Assembly (NCBI RefSeq): GCF_014649775.1
Contig: NZ_BMTR01000010.1
Span: 248,001-312,000 of the forward strand
DNA from: Streptomyces longisporoflavus
GTDB taxonomy: Bacteria; Actinomycetota; Actinomycetes; Streptomycetales; Streptomycetaceae
DNA: 64,000 nucleotides
Direction: 5' to 3'
Of the stretch, positions 7,199 through 18,502 are shown in pieces. The notes beneath the pieces were generated by a model. The model worked only from the letters and a program-made list of their open reading frames with translations, was not told the origin of the DNA and ran no database searches. Positions within the stretch are counted from its first letter, which is position 1; every line of letters starts with the position of its first letter. A program made the translations under genes and the position numbers.

Positions 7199-8541
7199 CC
7201 GCCTTGCGCCCCGAGCCCGATTCCTCCGGCCTTCCGTACGACGACCAGTACGCGTCGTACGGGGAGCCGGGGGCGTCCGAGGAGCTCGGGGCGTTCGAGG
7301 CGGCCGTGGATCACCTCGCCGACCCGCTGACCGATCCGTTGCCGGGCCAGCATCCTTCGCCGTGGTTCCGCAGCGGGCCTGCCGAGCCAGAGCCTGAGCC
7401 ACAGCCCCGGCCGGCTCCGGAGCAGCCGCAAGAGCAGGAGTGGTACGACCCCGCGGGTTACGCCCGTGACTGGTACGGGGCGCGGGAACCGACGTACGAG
7501 GAGTTGTACGGCGCGTACGCCCCTCAGCAGCCGGCACCGGCGTACGAGCCGATACCGGAGGCCGCGCAGCCCCAGTCGCGCCCCCGGGAGCAGTCCCGGG
7601 CCCCGGTCCAGCCCCATCCCCCGGCCCGGGCCCAGTCGCAGCCGCCTGTCGACGACGAGACGGTCGGGCTGCGGACGGCGGACACGCGCCGAATAACCGC
7701 CCCGCACACTGACGCGAACCCCGAGCAGGAGCGCCCCCCGGAGGGCGGACGGGCCGCCCGCCGCAGAGCCGCCAAGAAGGGCGCCTCACGCGCCGCCACA
7801 AGCCCTGCGGCAGCGTCGCCCGCCCCTCTCTCCCGGGTCGAGGCCCGCCGCGCCGAGCGCGCCCGCAGGCCCTCCACGGGCGCCGTGCTCAGCCGGGGCA
7901 TCGGTGAACTGTTCATCACCGTGGGCGTCCTGATGCTGCTCTTCGTGACCTACCAGCTGTGGTGGACGAACATCCGGGCCCAACAGCAGGCCGACGGCGC
8001 CGCCAGCGACCTCCAGGAGGAGTGGGCGAAGGGCAAGGGCAAGCCGGGTGCCTTCGAGCCCGGCCAGGGCTTCGCGCTCCTGCACATCCCCCGCCTCGAC
8101 GTGGTCGTGCCGATCGCCGAGGGCATCGACAAGTCGAAGGTCCTGGACCGCGGCATGGTCGGCCACTACAACGAAGGCCGCACCAAGACGGCCATGCCGG
8201 ACGCCAAGAAGGGCAATTTCGCGGTGGCCGGGCATCGCAACACCCATGGCGAGCCGTTCCGGTACATCAACCGGCTCGAACCGGGCGATCCCATCATCGT
8301 GGAGACGCAGGACAAGTACTTCGTCTACAAGATGGCGAGCATCCTGCCGCAGACCCAGCCCAGCAACATCTCGGTGATCGGTCCCGTCCCTCCGGGTTCG
8401 GGCTTCACCAAAGAGGGCCGGTACATCACACTGACCACCTGCACCCCGGAATTCACGAGTAAGTATCGAATGATCGTCTGGGGCAAGATGGTCGAGGAAC
8501 GACCGCGCGGCAAGGGCAAACCGAGCGCGCTCGTCAACTAG
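7195..8541 (+). CDS. srtE: Class E sortase with long Pro/Glu-rich N-terminal extension
   Basis: A 448-aa protein. I chose the GTG at 7195, overlapping the amidotransferase stop by 4 bp, with GGGCAGGG upstream. Residues 1 to about 210 are disordered and rich in Pro, Gln, Glu and Ala, presumably cytoplasmic. A TM helix (GELFITVGVLMLLFVTYQLW) follows, then the sortase domain with FAVAGHRNTHGEPF (His), YITLTTCTPEF (Cys) and SKYRMIVWG (Arg). It lies immediately upstream of a third sortase. In S. coelicolor two neighbouring class E sortases beside pknB anchor long chaplins; this gene is a likely orthologue. Confidence 0.92.
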   Translation: MTALRPEPDSSGLPYDDQYASYGEPGASEELGAFEAAVDHLADPLTDPLPGQHPSPWFRSGPAEPEPEPQPRPAPEQPQEQEWYDPAGYARDWYGAREPTYEELYGAYAPQQPAPAYEPIPEAAQPQSRPREQSRAPVQPHPPARAQSQPPVDDETVGLRTADTRRITAPHTDANPEQERPPEGGRAARRRAAKKGASRAATSPAAASPAPLSRVEARRAERARRPSTGAVLSRGIGELFITVGVLMLLFVTYQLWWTNIRAQQQADGAASDLQEEWAKGKGKPGAFEPGQGFALLHIPRLDVVVPIAEGIDKSKVLDRGMVGHYNEGRTKTAMPDAKKGNFAVAGHRNTHGEPFRYINRLEPGDPIIVETQDKYFVYKMASILPQTQPSNISVIGPVPPGSGFTKEGRYITLTTCTPEFTSKYRMIVWGKMVEERPRGKGKPSALVN

Positions 8542-8565
8542 AACGGTGAGAACGGGGCGGAACCA

Positions 8566-9327
8566 GTGGCAGCCACGACCGACAACGACGAGGAGCAGAC
8601 CGAGGAGCGGTCCGAGGAGCAGGCCGAGAAGCCCGCGCCCTCCCGCACACCACGGCCACGGGGACGCGGACCCATCGCCACGGCGGTCAGCGTCTTCGGC
8701 GAACTCCTCATCACCGCGGGCCTGGTGCTCGGCCTCTTCGTCGTCTACTCCCTGTGGTGGACCAACGTCGTGGCGGACCGCGAGGCGAACAAGCAGGGCG
8801 ACAGGGTGCGCGACCGCTGGGCGGGCGGCCCGGGGGAACTGAACACCAAGGACGGCATCGGCTTCCTCCACGTCCCCGCGATGGGCGGCGGCGAGATCCT
8901 GGTGACGAAGGGCACCGGCGCCAAGGAGCTCAACCACGGTGTCGCGGGCTACTACCAGGACCCGATCAAGTCGGCGCTCCCGCAGGACAAGGAAGGCAAC
9001 TTCACGCTGGCCGCGCACCGCGACGGGCACGGCGCGAAGTTCCACAAGATCGACAAGATCAAGAAGGGCGACGCGATCGTCTTCGAGTCGCGGGACAAGT
9101 GGTACGTCTACAAGGTGTACTCGACGCTCCCCGAGACCTCGAAGTACAACGTGAACGTCCTGGACCCGGTCCCGAAGGAATCGGGCGCCAAGAAGCCGGG
9201 CCGCTACATCACCCTGACGACGTGCACGCCGGTCTACACCTCCAACTACCGCTACGTGGTCTGGGGCGAGCTGGAACGGATCGAGAAGGTCGACAACAAG
9301 CGCACGCCGCCGGCGGAGCTTGACTGA
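8566..9327 (+). CDS. srtE: Class E sortase (third)
   Basis: A 253-aa membrane-anchored sortase. A 45-residue acidic N-terminus precedes the TM helix (ELLITAGLVLGLFVVYSLWW). The catalytic elements are NFTLAAHRDGHG (His), YITLTTCTPVY (Cys) and SNYRYVVWGEL (Arg). The GTG start is 24 bp after the preceding sortase. It ends the operon and converges on pknB across a terminator. Confidence 0.92.
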   Translation: MAATTDNDEEQTEERSEEQAEKPAPSRTPRPRGRGPIATAVSVFGELLITAGLVLGLFVVYSLWWTNVVADREANKQGDRVRDRWAGGPGELNTKDGIGFLHVPAMGGGEILVTKGTGAKELNHGVAGYYQDPIKSALPQDKEGNFTLAAHRDGHGAKFHKIDKIKKGDAIVFESRDKWYVYKVYSTLPETSKYNVNVLDPVPKESGAKKPGRYITLTTCTPVYTSNYRYVVWGELERIEKVDNKRTPPAELD

Positions 9328-9394
9328 CCCTCGGCGCCACACAGCCACCGCGGCACACAGTCTCCGCGCCACACACCCTTCGCACCACACACGG

Positions 9395-9439
9395 GAAGAG
9401 CCCCGGACACCGCCTGCTCGGCGCTGTCCGGGGCTCTTC
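9395..9439. terminator. Bidirectional terminator between sortase and pknB genes
   Basis: A 15-bp stem (GAAGAGCCCCGGACA and its complement) with a 15-nt loop, followed by T-rich sequence, between convergent genes. Confidence 0.88.
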
Positions 9440-9480
9440 TTGTGTGTCGCAGTAAGTACTGCGGCGGAGCCGACCGGGCG

Positions 9481-11472
<1,992 letters not shown>

Positions 11473-11640
11473 AGCTATTCCAGCCCTCTCCGTCAGTCCC
11501 GACCGCACCCTTGTGTGGTCCGGCGGTGTGCTGTCCGGGCATACCGTACCCGGCTCGCCTTACGAGACCCGGCCGCCACCGTCACCCGATACAGGACCGG
11601 TATCGCAACGTGCACTGATGTGAAGAGGCCGTGACGCGGG

Positions 11641-13098
11641 TCACTTCTTGCTGTCGAGCACCGCCTGCATCACGTCCTTGGCGATGGGCGCGGCCAGACC
11701 GCCACCGGAGATGTCGTCGCGGCCGGCCTTGCTGTCCTCGACGACCACGGCGACGGCCACCGGCGAACCGGAGTCGGTCTTGGCGTAGCTGATGAACCAG
11801 GCGTAGGGGTTCTCGCTGTTGTCGACGCCGTGCTGGGCCGTACCGGTCTTGCCGCCGACGGTGACACCGGGGATCTTGGCGTTCGTGCCGGTGCCGTCGT
11901 TGATGACGGTCTCCATCATGTCCTGCAGCTTCTGCGCGTTCTCCTCGGAGAGCGGCTGGCTCATCTCCTTGGGCGCGTGCTTCTCGATCACGTCGAGGTT
12001 CGGCGCCTGCAGCTCGCTGACCATGTACGGCTCCATCAGCTTGCCGTCGTTGGCGATGGCCGAGGCGACCATGGCCATCTGGAGCGGCGTGGCGGCCGTC
12101 TCGAACTGGCCGATGGAGGAGAGCGCGGTCTGCGGCCGGTCCATCTTCTCGGGGAAGACGGAGGCGTTCGAGCGGACCGGCACGAACTGCTCTTCGTTGA
12201 AGCCGAACTTCTCGGCCGTCTCGAGCATCTTGTCCTTGCCGAGGTCCGAGCCGATCTTGCCGAAGACGGTGTTGCAGGACACCCGCAGCGCCTCACGCAG
12301 CGAGGCGTTCTTGCAGGGGATGTTGCCCTCGTTCGGCAGCGGCGTCTGGGTGTCGGGCATCGTCCACGGCAGCGGGGACTTGGTGGGCGCGTCGATGTCG
12401 TCGTACAGACCGTGCTCCAGGGCCGCCGCGGCGGTGACCGCCTTGAAGGTGGAGCCGGGCGGGTACGTCTCGCGCAGGGCGCGGTTGAGCATCGGCTTGT
12501 CTTTGTTCTTGTCCAGCTTCTGGAAGGCCTTGCCGTCGGCACCGGCGAAGGTGGACGGGTCGTACGACGGCGCGGAGGCCAGCGCCAGGATCGCGCCCGT
12601 GGACGGGTCGATCGCGGCGACCGCACCCTTGCCGCGGCCCCTGAGGCCGTCGTACGCGGCCTTCTGCGCCGCGGTGTTGAGGGTCGTGACGACGTTGCCG
12701 CCCTCCTTCTTCTCGCCGGTCAGCATGTCCAGGCTGCGGCGGAAGAAGAGACGGTCGTCGTTACCGGTCAGGATGCCGTCCTCGATGGACTCCAGCTGGG
12801 TCGCGCCGACGCTCTGCGACGCGAAGCCGGTGACCGGTGACCACATGGAGCCGTTCGTGTACGTCCGCTGGTACTTGAGGTCGTTGCCGTCGCCCGACTC
12901 CTTGGAGCCGGTGATCGGCTTGCCGTCCACGACGATGTCGCCGCGCGGAGTGGCGTAACGCTCGATGGTGACGCGGCGGTTCTTCTCGTCCTTGGCCAGG
13001 GTGTCGGCCTGGACGTACTGGAGCCAGTTGTCCCGGACGATCAGGGCGAGGATGAGGAACCCGCAGAAGACCGCGATCCGGCGCAGGGGCTTGTTCAC
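11641..13098 (-). CDS. pbpA: Penicillin-binding protein PbpA (D,D-transpeptidase)
   Basis: A 485-aa class B PBP that cross-links peptidoglycan in the periplasm-like space. N-terminal TM anchor (RRIAVFCGFLILALIV), then the transpeptidase domain with active-site PPGSTFKAV (Ser and Lys of SxxK), RVSCNTVFGK (SCN) and GGKTGTAQH (KTG). Its GTG start overlaps the rodA stop by 4 bp, and the two probably act as a SEDS-PBP pair. Confidence 0.96.
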   Translation of the reverse strand: MNKPLRRIAVFCGFLILALIVRDNWLQYVQADTLAKDEKNRRVTIERYATPRGDIVVDGKPITGSKESGDGNDLKYQRTYTNGSMWSPVTGFASQSVGATQLESIEDGILTGNDDRLFFRRSLDMLTGEKKEGGNVVTTLNTAAQKAAYDGLRGRGKGAVAAIDPSTGAILALASAPSYDPSTFAGADGKAFQKLDKNKDKPMLNRALRETYPPGSTFKAVTAAAALEHGLYDDIDAPTKSPLPWTMPDTQTPLPNEGNIPCKNASLREALRVSCNTVFGKIGSDLGKDKMLETAEKFGFNEEQFVPVRSNASVFPEKMDRPQTALSSIGQFETAATPLQMAMVASAIANDGKLMEPYMVSELQAPNLDVIEKHAPKEMSQPLSEENAQKLQDMMETVINDGTGTNAKIPGVTVGGKTGTAQHGVDNSENPYAWFISYAKTDSGSPVAVAVVVEDSKAGRDDISGGGLAAPIAKDVMQAVLDSKK

Positions 13099-14519
13099 GG
13101 ACGGACCACCTGGGTCATTTCGGCGTCAGGGTTCGGGGCTGGGGTCGGCGCCGGTCGGCGCGCGGTATCGCTGATGCGGATCAGGATTCCGATCAGCGCC
13201 CAGTTGGCGATCACTGAGGAACCGCCGTACGCGAGGAAGGGCATGGTCATACCCGTCAGCGGGATCAGACTCATGACGCCGCCGGCGACCACGAAGACCT
13301 GGATGGCGAAGGCGCCGGACAGGCCGATCGCGAGGAGCTTGCCGAACGGGTCGCGCGCGGCGAGGGCGGTGCGCACACCGCGCTCCACGATCAGGCCGTA
13401 GATCAGCAGGATCGCCATGATTCCGGCGAGGCCGAGCTCCTCGCCGAACGTGGCGAGGATGAAGTCGGAGTTGGCGGCGAACTTGATGAGGTCGGAGTTG
13501 CCCTGGCCGAGACCGGTGCCGAGCGTGCCGCCGGAGCCGAAGGCCCACAGGGCCTGCATCGCCTGCTCGGAGTGGCCGACCACGCCCTGCTGGCTCAGCG
13601 TGTACTCGCGCATGGGGTCGAGCCACGCGTCGACGCGCTGCTTGACGTGCGGCTCGAAGGAGGCGACGCCGACCGCGCCGACCGCGGACATCAGCAGACC
13701 GAACACGATCCAGCTGGTGCGCTCCGTGGCGACGTACAGCATGACGACGAACATGCCGAAGAACAGCAGCGAGGTACCGAGGTCGGTCTCGAAGACCAGG
13801 ATCAGGATCGAGATGATCCAGACGACGACGATGGGGCCGAGGTCACGGCCGCGCGGCAGGTACAGGCCCATGAAGCGGCGGCTGGCCAGGGCCAGGGCGT
13901 CGCGCTTCACCATGAGGTAGCCCGCGAAGAAGATCGCGATGACGATCTTCGCGAACTCACCGGGCTGGATGGAGAAACCGCCGACGCGGATCCAGATCTT
14001 GGCGCCGAAGACGTTCATGCCGAGGCCGGGGACCAGGGGCAGCAGCAGCAGGATGATGGCGCCGACCATCGAGATGTACGTATAGCGCTGCAGGACGCGG
14101 TGGTCCTTGAGCAGGAGCAGCACGCCGACGAACAGGGCGATGCCGATCGCGGAGTACATGAGCTGGTTCGGCGCCGCCGCGCTGAAGTTGGGCAGCTGCT
14201 GCAGCCGCTCCGACTGGTCGAGGCGCCAGATGACGACCAGACCGAGGCCGTTGAGCAGCGTCGCCAGGGGCAGCAGCAGAGGATCGGCGTACGGCGCGAA
14301 CTTGCGCACCACGAAGTGCGAGACACCGGCCAGGAGACCGAGCCCCGCCCCGTACCCGAGCATGCCTGTGGGCAGTTCGCCGTCGATCGCGAGGCCTACG
14401 TTGATGTAGGCGAACAGCGGGATGACGACAGCGAACGCGAGGAGCGCGAGCTCGGTGTTGCGCCTGCTCGGCGCCCCGATCGCGCCGATGGTCGACGTAT
14501 GTGTAGTGCTACTGCTCAT
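13095..14519 (-). CDS. rodA: SEDS family peptidoglycan glycosyltransferase (RodA/FtsW)
   Basis: A 474-aa polytopic membrane protein with ten or more TM helices and the SEDS signatures GLVVIWRLDQSER, ATFGEELGLAGIMAILLIYG and PFLAYGGSSVIANWALIGIL. It polymerises lipid II into glycan strands. I chose the ATG at 14519; an in-frame TTG lies three codons upstream. A paralogous FtsW is expected elsewhere, at dcw. Its stop overlaps the pbpA start. Confidence 0.95.
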   Translation of the reverse strand: MSSSTTHTSTIGAIGAPSRRNTELALLAFAVVIPLFAYINVGLAIDGELPTGMLGYGAGLGLLAGVSHFVVRKFAPYADPLLLPLATLLNGLGLVVIWRLDQSERLQQLPNFSAAAPNQLMYSAIGIALFVGVLLLLKDHRVLQRYTYISMVGAIILLLLPLVPGLGMNVFGAKIWIRVGGFSIQPGEFAKIVIAIFFAGYLMVKRDALALASRRFMGLYLPRGRDLGPIVVVWIISILILVFETDLGTSLLFFGMFVVMLYVATERTSWIVFGLLMSAVGAVGVASFEPHVKQRVDAWLDPMREYTLSQQGVVGHSEQAMQALWAFGSGGTLGTGLGQGNSDLIKFAANSDFILATFGEELGLAGIMAILLIYGLIVERGVRTALAARDPFGKLLAIGLSGAFAIQVFVVAGGVMSLIPLTGMTMPFLAYGGSSVIANWALIGILIRISDTARRPAPTPAPNPDAEMTQVVRP

Positions 14520-14545
14520 GGCGTGCAAAGGCCCCCAACGGCTGC

Positions 14546-16102
14546 TTACTGCTTACCGCACAGTGGGACCAGCTTCTCCTCGTCCTCGGAGAGGCTGGGG
14601 CCGGGTGTGGGAGTCGGTGCGGTCTTGGACTTGTTCTTGTCGGCCGAGTCGTTCTTGTCGTTCTTGTCCGCCGGATCGGTCGGCTTGGCCGGGTCCGTCG
14701 GATCGTCGGTGGGAGCCTTGGCGGCCAGACCGGTGGTGCCGCCCGCCTCGCCCTCGCCGGGCTTGGCGTTCTCGCGCTCGGCCTCGCGGCGCTCGGCCGC
14801 CTTCTCGCAGGCCGAGGCCTGCAGGCTGAGCTCTTCGATCTTGCTCTTGGCGTCGTCGAGATTGCCCTCGGCGATGGTCGCCTCGACCTGCTTGCGCTGG
14901 TACGGCGGCAGGTACTTGAGTTCGATCTTGGGGTAGTCCTCCTCGACCTTCGACAGGCTGACCCACGCCAGGTCCTGGTCGATGCCGCGGTAAAGGGCGA
15001 CGTTCTCTTCGTTCGTGCCCACGAAGTACTGGGTCTGGGTCCAGCGGTAACCGCCGTACAGGCCGCCGCCGATGACCGCCAGGGCGAGCGCTGTGTAGAG
15101 CGATCTCTTGAGCCACTTGCGGCCGCCGCCGGGCTTCACGAAGTCCTCGTCGCTGTACGCGCCGAAGTTCGACTCGGGGACGTACCCCGTCGTGTCACCG
15201 CTGCCGGGCGGCCCGAAGCCGCCTCCGGAGGGCTGCGGCGGCACCGGACGGCCGAGGCCCGACGCGCGGCCCGCGGGGGTCTGCATGGCGCCGTCGTCCT
15301 GCGCCTGGAGCTGGTTCTCGGCGACCGCGCCGACGACCACGGGGGTGTCGGAGAGCTGTCCCGCGAGGGTGTCGCCGCTGTCGATGTCCAGGACATCGGC
15401 GACGATCACCGTGATGTTGTCGGGGCCACCGCCGCGCAGCGCGAGCTGGATGAGCTCCTGCACGGTCTCCTGGGGGCCCTGGTAGCTCGCGAGGGTGTCT
15501 TCCATCGTCTGGTGCGAGACGACGCCGGAGAGACCGTCCGAGCAGATCAAGTAGCGGTCGCCGGAGCGGACTTCCCGGATGGAGAGGTCCGGTTCGACGT
15601 GCTCACCACTGCCCAGCGCGCGCATCAACAGGGAGCGCTGCGGGTGGGTGGTGGCCTCTTCCTCGGTGATCCGGCCCTCGTCGACCAGACGCTGCACCCA
15701 GGTGTGGTCCTGCGTGATCTGGGTGAGGACGCCGTCCCGCAGGAGGTAGGCGCGCGAGTCGCCCACGTGTACGAGACCGAGGCGCTGACCCGTCCACAGC
15801 AGGGCGGTCAGGGTGGTCCCCATGCCCTCGAGCTGGGGGTCCTCCTCGACCATCAGGCGCAGCTGGTCGTTGGCGCGCTGCACGGCGGTGCCGAGCGACG
15901 TGAGGATGTCCGATCCCGGCACGTCGTCGTCGAGGGTGACGAGCGTCGAGATCACCTCGGAGCTCGCCACCTCACCCGCGGCCTGGCCCCCCATGCCGTC
16001 GGCGATCGCGAGGAGACGCGGACCGGCATAGCCGGAGTCCTCGTTCCCCTCCCGGATCATGCCTTTGTGCGATCCGGCGGCGAAGCGCAAAGACAGACTC
16101 AT
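14546..16102 (-). CDS. pstP: PP2C-family serine/threonine phosphatase PstP
   Basis: A 518-aa metal-dependent phosphatase that reverses PknB-type phosphorylation. The PP2C domain (about residues 1-240) has MIREGNEDSGYAG, LLAIADGMGGQAAGEVA, LICSDGLSGVV and GGGPDNITVIV, so all metal-binding aspartates are visible. A Pro/Gly-rich linker, one TM helix (SLYTALALAVIGGGLYGGYRW) and an extracytoplasmic coiled-coil tail follow. The ATG at 16102 has GAGG at good spacing; ATG 16132 is an alternative start. Confidence 0.95.
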   Translation of the reverse strand: MSLSLRFAAGSHKGMIREGNEDSGYAGPRLLAIADGMGGQAAGEVASSEVISTLVTLDDDVPGSDILTSLGTAVQRANDQLRLMVEEDPQLEGMGTTLTALLWTGQRLGLVHVGDSRAYLLRDGVLTQITQDHTWVQRLVDEGRITEEEATTHPQRSLLMRALGSGEHVEPDLSIREVRSGDRYLICSDGLSGVVSHQTMEDTLASYQGPQETVQELIQLALRGGGPDNITVIVADVLDIDSGDTLAGQLSDTPVVVGAVAENQLQAQDDGAMQTPAGRASGLGRPVPPQPSGGGFGPPGSGDTTGYVPESNFGAYSDEDFVKPGGGRKWLKRSLYTALALAVIGGGLYGGYRWTQTQYFVGTNEENVALYRGIDQDLAWVSLSKVEEDYPKIELKYLPPYQRKQVEATIAEGNLDDAKSKIEELSLQASACEKAAERREAERENAKPGEGEAGGTTGLAAKAPTDDPTDPAKPTDPADKNDKNDSADKNKSKTAPTPTPGPSLSEDEEKLVPLCGKQ

Positions 16103-16230
16103 GCGCACCTCGCCCGTCGGCTCCGGGTACATCCGCACGGTGCCCACCCTCCGGTCGGGAGCGCGCTGGCGTCCAGTGTGTGGACCGCGTCGGTTCGCTC
16201 GCTCCGCTCGCGCTCAATCATGATGTAGCA

Positions 16231-16755
16231 CTACTTCCGCAGCTCGATGACGGTCTTGCCGATGCGGATCGGCGCGCCCAGCGGAACGGGCGTCGGGGTG
16301 GTGAGTCGGGTCCGGTCGAGATACGTGCCGTTGGTGGACCCGAGATCCTCGACGATCCACTGGCCGTCACGGTCCGGGTAGATCCTGGCATGCCTGCTTG
16401 ACGCGTAGTCGTCGTCGAGCACGATGGTCGAATCGTGTGCCCTGCCCAGCGAGATGGTCTGGCCCTGCAGGGCGACCGTCGTGCCCGCGAGGATTCCTTC
16501 GGAAACGACCAGCTTGCTGGGGGCGCCACGGCGCTGCCGCCCGCCGCCCTGCTGCTGGCGCTGGGGAGGTGGTGCGGCCGCCTGCTGTTGCTGGCGTGCG
16601 GCCTGCTGCGGTCGCGCGTTCTCACGGCGCGAACCGCGCTGCGTGACGCGCGTACCGAACAGGTCGCTGCGGATGACCTGGACGGCCACGATCACGAACA
16701 GCCACAGAACGGCTAGGAAACCCAGCCGCATGACCGTCAGGGTCAGCTCTGACAT
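16231..16755 (-). CDS. fhaB: FHA-domain protein FhaB
   Basis: A 174-aa protein: N-terminal TM helix (LGFLAVLWLFVIVAVQVI), a Gln/Pro/Arg-rich linker, and a C-terminal FHA domain (about residues 82-170) with ISLGRAHDSTIV, YASSRHARI and VEDLGSTNGTYL, the phosphothreonine-binding residues. FHA proteins in this operon recruit PknB-phosphorylated partners. It starts 10 bp after fhaA. Confidence 0.94.
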   Translation of the reverse strand: MSELTLTVMRLGFLAVLWLFVIVAVQVIRSDLFGTRVTQRGSRRENARPQQAARQQQQAAAPPPQRQQQGGGRQRRGAPSKLVVSEGILAGTTVALQGQTISLGRAHDSTIVLDDDYASSRHARIYPDRDGQWIVEDLGSTNGTYLDRTRLTTPTPVPLGAPIRIGKTVIELRK

Positions 16756-16765
16756 TGCCCCCGCT

Positions 16766-17674
16766 TCACCCTTCGGCTTGCCGGTAAACGATGGTGGTTT
16801 GGCCCACGACGATCCGCGAGCCGTCGCGGAGCGTAGCGCGGGTGGTGTGCTGCCCGTCTACCACGATGCCGTTGGTAGACCCGAGATCCTGGATCGTCGA
16901 GGGCGTTCCGGTCCGGATCTCACAGTGCCGGCGCGATACGCCGGGGTCGTCGATCCGCACATCGGCGTCGGTGCTGCGTCCCAGCACCAGCGTCGGGCGG
17001 GAGATCTGATGGCGATTGCCGTTGATCTCGATCCAACGCCGCACCTGCGCGCCCGGAAGAGGACCTGCGCCGGGCCCCGCGCCGGGCCCCTGGGGGCGGC
17101 TCGGTGCCGGTGAGGCCCCGCCGGGACGGCCGCCGGGGGGCGGCGCGGCGGGCATGGGGGGAGGCGCATTGGAGGGCTGAGGGGATTGCGGGTAGCCATA
17201 GCCGCCGCCTGCGCCGCCCGCGGGGGGTCTGGCGGGGCCCTGACCGGCGCCGCCGGGGCCCTGGGGGCCGGCGGGGGCGCGCTCGGGGCTCTGCGAGGTG
17301 CTGGACGCGAGCGTGCGGCTGCGCACTCGGTACAGACCGGTGTCCAGATCCTCGGCCTTCTCCAGGTGCACCTTGATGGGCCCCATGAAGCTGTACCGCT
17401 GCTGCTTGGCGTACTCGCGGACCATTCCGGAGAGCTCGTCGCCGAGCTGTCCGGAGTAGGGGCTCAGGCGCTCGAAGTCGGGCGCGCTGAGCTCCACGAT
17501 GAAGTCATTGGGAACGACGGTCCGCTCGCGGTTCCAGATCGTCGCGTTGTTGTCGCACTCGCGCTGCAGGGCGCCGGCGATCTCGACGGGCTGGACCTCG
17601 GACTTGAACACCTTGGCGAAGGTGCCGTTGACGAGACCTTCGAGTCGCTGCTCGAACTTCTTCATGACTCCCAT
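16766..17674 (-). CDS. fhaA: DUF3662/FHA protein FhaA
   Basis: A 302-aa cytoplasmic protein. An N-terminal DUF3662 domain (about residues 1-115; MGVMKKFEQRLEGLVNGTFA at the start), a Gly/Pro-rich disordered linker, and a C-terminal FHA domain with LVLGRSTDADVRI, GVSRRHCEI and IQDLGSTNGIVV. In mycobacteria FhaA binds phosphorylated MviN and modulates wall synthesis. The ATG at 17674 follows AGGAGG. It is the first gene of the six-gene operon. Confidence 0.94.
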   Translation of the reverse strand: MGVMKKFEQRLEGLVNGTFAKVFKSEVQPVEIAGALQRECDNNATIWNRERTVVPNDFIVELSAPDFERLSPYSGQLGDELSGMVREYAKQQRYSFMGPIKVHLEKAEDLDTGLYRVRSRTLASSTSQSPERAPAGPQGPGGAGQGPARPPAGGAGGGYGYPQSPQPSNAPPPMPAAPPPGGRPGGASPAPSRPQGPGAGPGAGPLPGAQVRRWIEINGNRHQISRPTLVLGRSTDADVRIDDPGVSRRHCEIRTGTPSTIQDLGSTNGIVVDGQHTTRATLRDGSRIVVGQTTIVYRQAEG

Positions 17675-18102
17675 GGGGCACCTCCTCCGTCGTAGTCATC
17701 CTGGTACTGCTTACTGATCGTATCCACGCGCCGGGAAATCGGCTGGTTCCCCCTGTCCGCCCAGTCGATGAGTGTCGCCTCTCACAAGGCATGCCCGCAC
17801 CAGGGTTCGGGGATCCTTCCGGGCTCCTCTCAGGCTCCTCTACCAGGGATCGTAGAGGGGGCCTCAAACCAGTGTCCCGCACCGGACTGCGGAGCTTCGC
17901 CGTGTACGGCGGAAGTCGGTCGGTCCGGTCCTCTCCATCCGGATCACCTGGGCAGGTGCCCCCGGATACGGATGTGAATCCACCCGCCGCAGCGTGCTAA
18001 TCTTCTGGATGTCGGAAGGCGCCGCACCAAACAGTGTTCGCACCAAGTGTTCTGTACACGGTGTTCGCACGAAGTGGTGAGAAGCCTGAGGACAACACCC
18101 AT
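17675..18102. promoter_or_regulatory. Divergent intergenic region between fhaA and tRNA-Leu
   Basis: 428 bp without a supported gene; it should hold the fhaA operon and tRNA promoters. Two structures stand out. One is an inverted repeat CCTCTAC-N8-GTAGAGG at 17837-17858. The other is a 16-bp direct repeat, GTGTTCGCACCAAGTG at 18034-18049 and GTGTTCGCACGAAGTG at 18061-18076, with one mismatch and a 27-bp period, just upstream of the tRNA. I cannot assign a -10 with confidence. Confidence 0.5.
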
Positions 18103-18189
18103 GCGCGGGTGGCGGAATAGGCAGACGCGCTGGATTCAGGTTCCAGTGCCCGAAAGGGCGTGGGGGTTCAACTCCCCCCTCGCGCACCA
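18103..18189 (+). tRNA. tRNA-Leu (anticodon CAG)
   Basis: A class II tRNA with a long variable arm. Acceptor GCGCGGG pairs with CTCGCGC, the anticodon stem CTGGA/TCCAG closes the loop TTCAGGT (anticodon CAG), and the variable stem is TGCCCGAAAGGGCG. The T-arm is GGGGG TTCAACT CCCCC. The 3' ACCA at 18186-18189 is encoded. Confidence 0.97.
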
Positions 18190-18201
18190 TGTGGAGCGGG
18201 T

Positions 18202-18240
18202 CTCCACCAGGATGAAAGTCCTGGTGGGGGCCTGCTTTTC
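18202..18240 (+). terminator. Terminator of tRNA-Leu
   Basis: CCACCAGGA, six bases, TCCTGGTGG at 18204-18227, then GGGCCTGCTTTTC. Position and structure fit a terminator. Confidence 0.85.
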
Positions 18241-18376
18241 GTTGTGCTGGTGGGCTGGTGTGCCGGGAGTGTTCGGGCGCGGGGTTTGGGCGGGGTGGCT
18301 TGTGCGGGCGGCTTGTGTGTGGAGGGGTGCTTCGGCGCGGTGATGTATGTCACGGGCGGCGGGGCGGTGCGCCGGG

Positions 18377-18403
18377 TTGTCCACAGATCGCGGGTTGTCC
18401 ACA
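18377..18403 (+). promoter_or_regulatory. Two direct-repeat DnaA boxes
   Basis: Two perfect TTGTCCACA nonamers at 18377-18385 and 18395-18403, same orientation, 18 bp apart. They lie in the otherwise featureless 18241-18502 gap, 100 bp upstream of the DUF2252 gene. They match the Streptomyces DnaA-box consensus. Confidence 0.8.
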
Positions 18404-18502
18404 GGCTCTGACGCCTTTCGGCGCCCGGCGGTACCTTCATGCCAGATGAGGCTTTCGGGGGACCGCCTTCGAGGGCCTGGACGGTGGGGGTGTTCATAGG
18501 TC

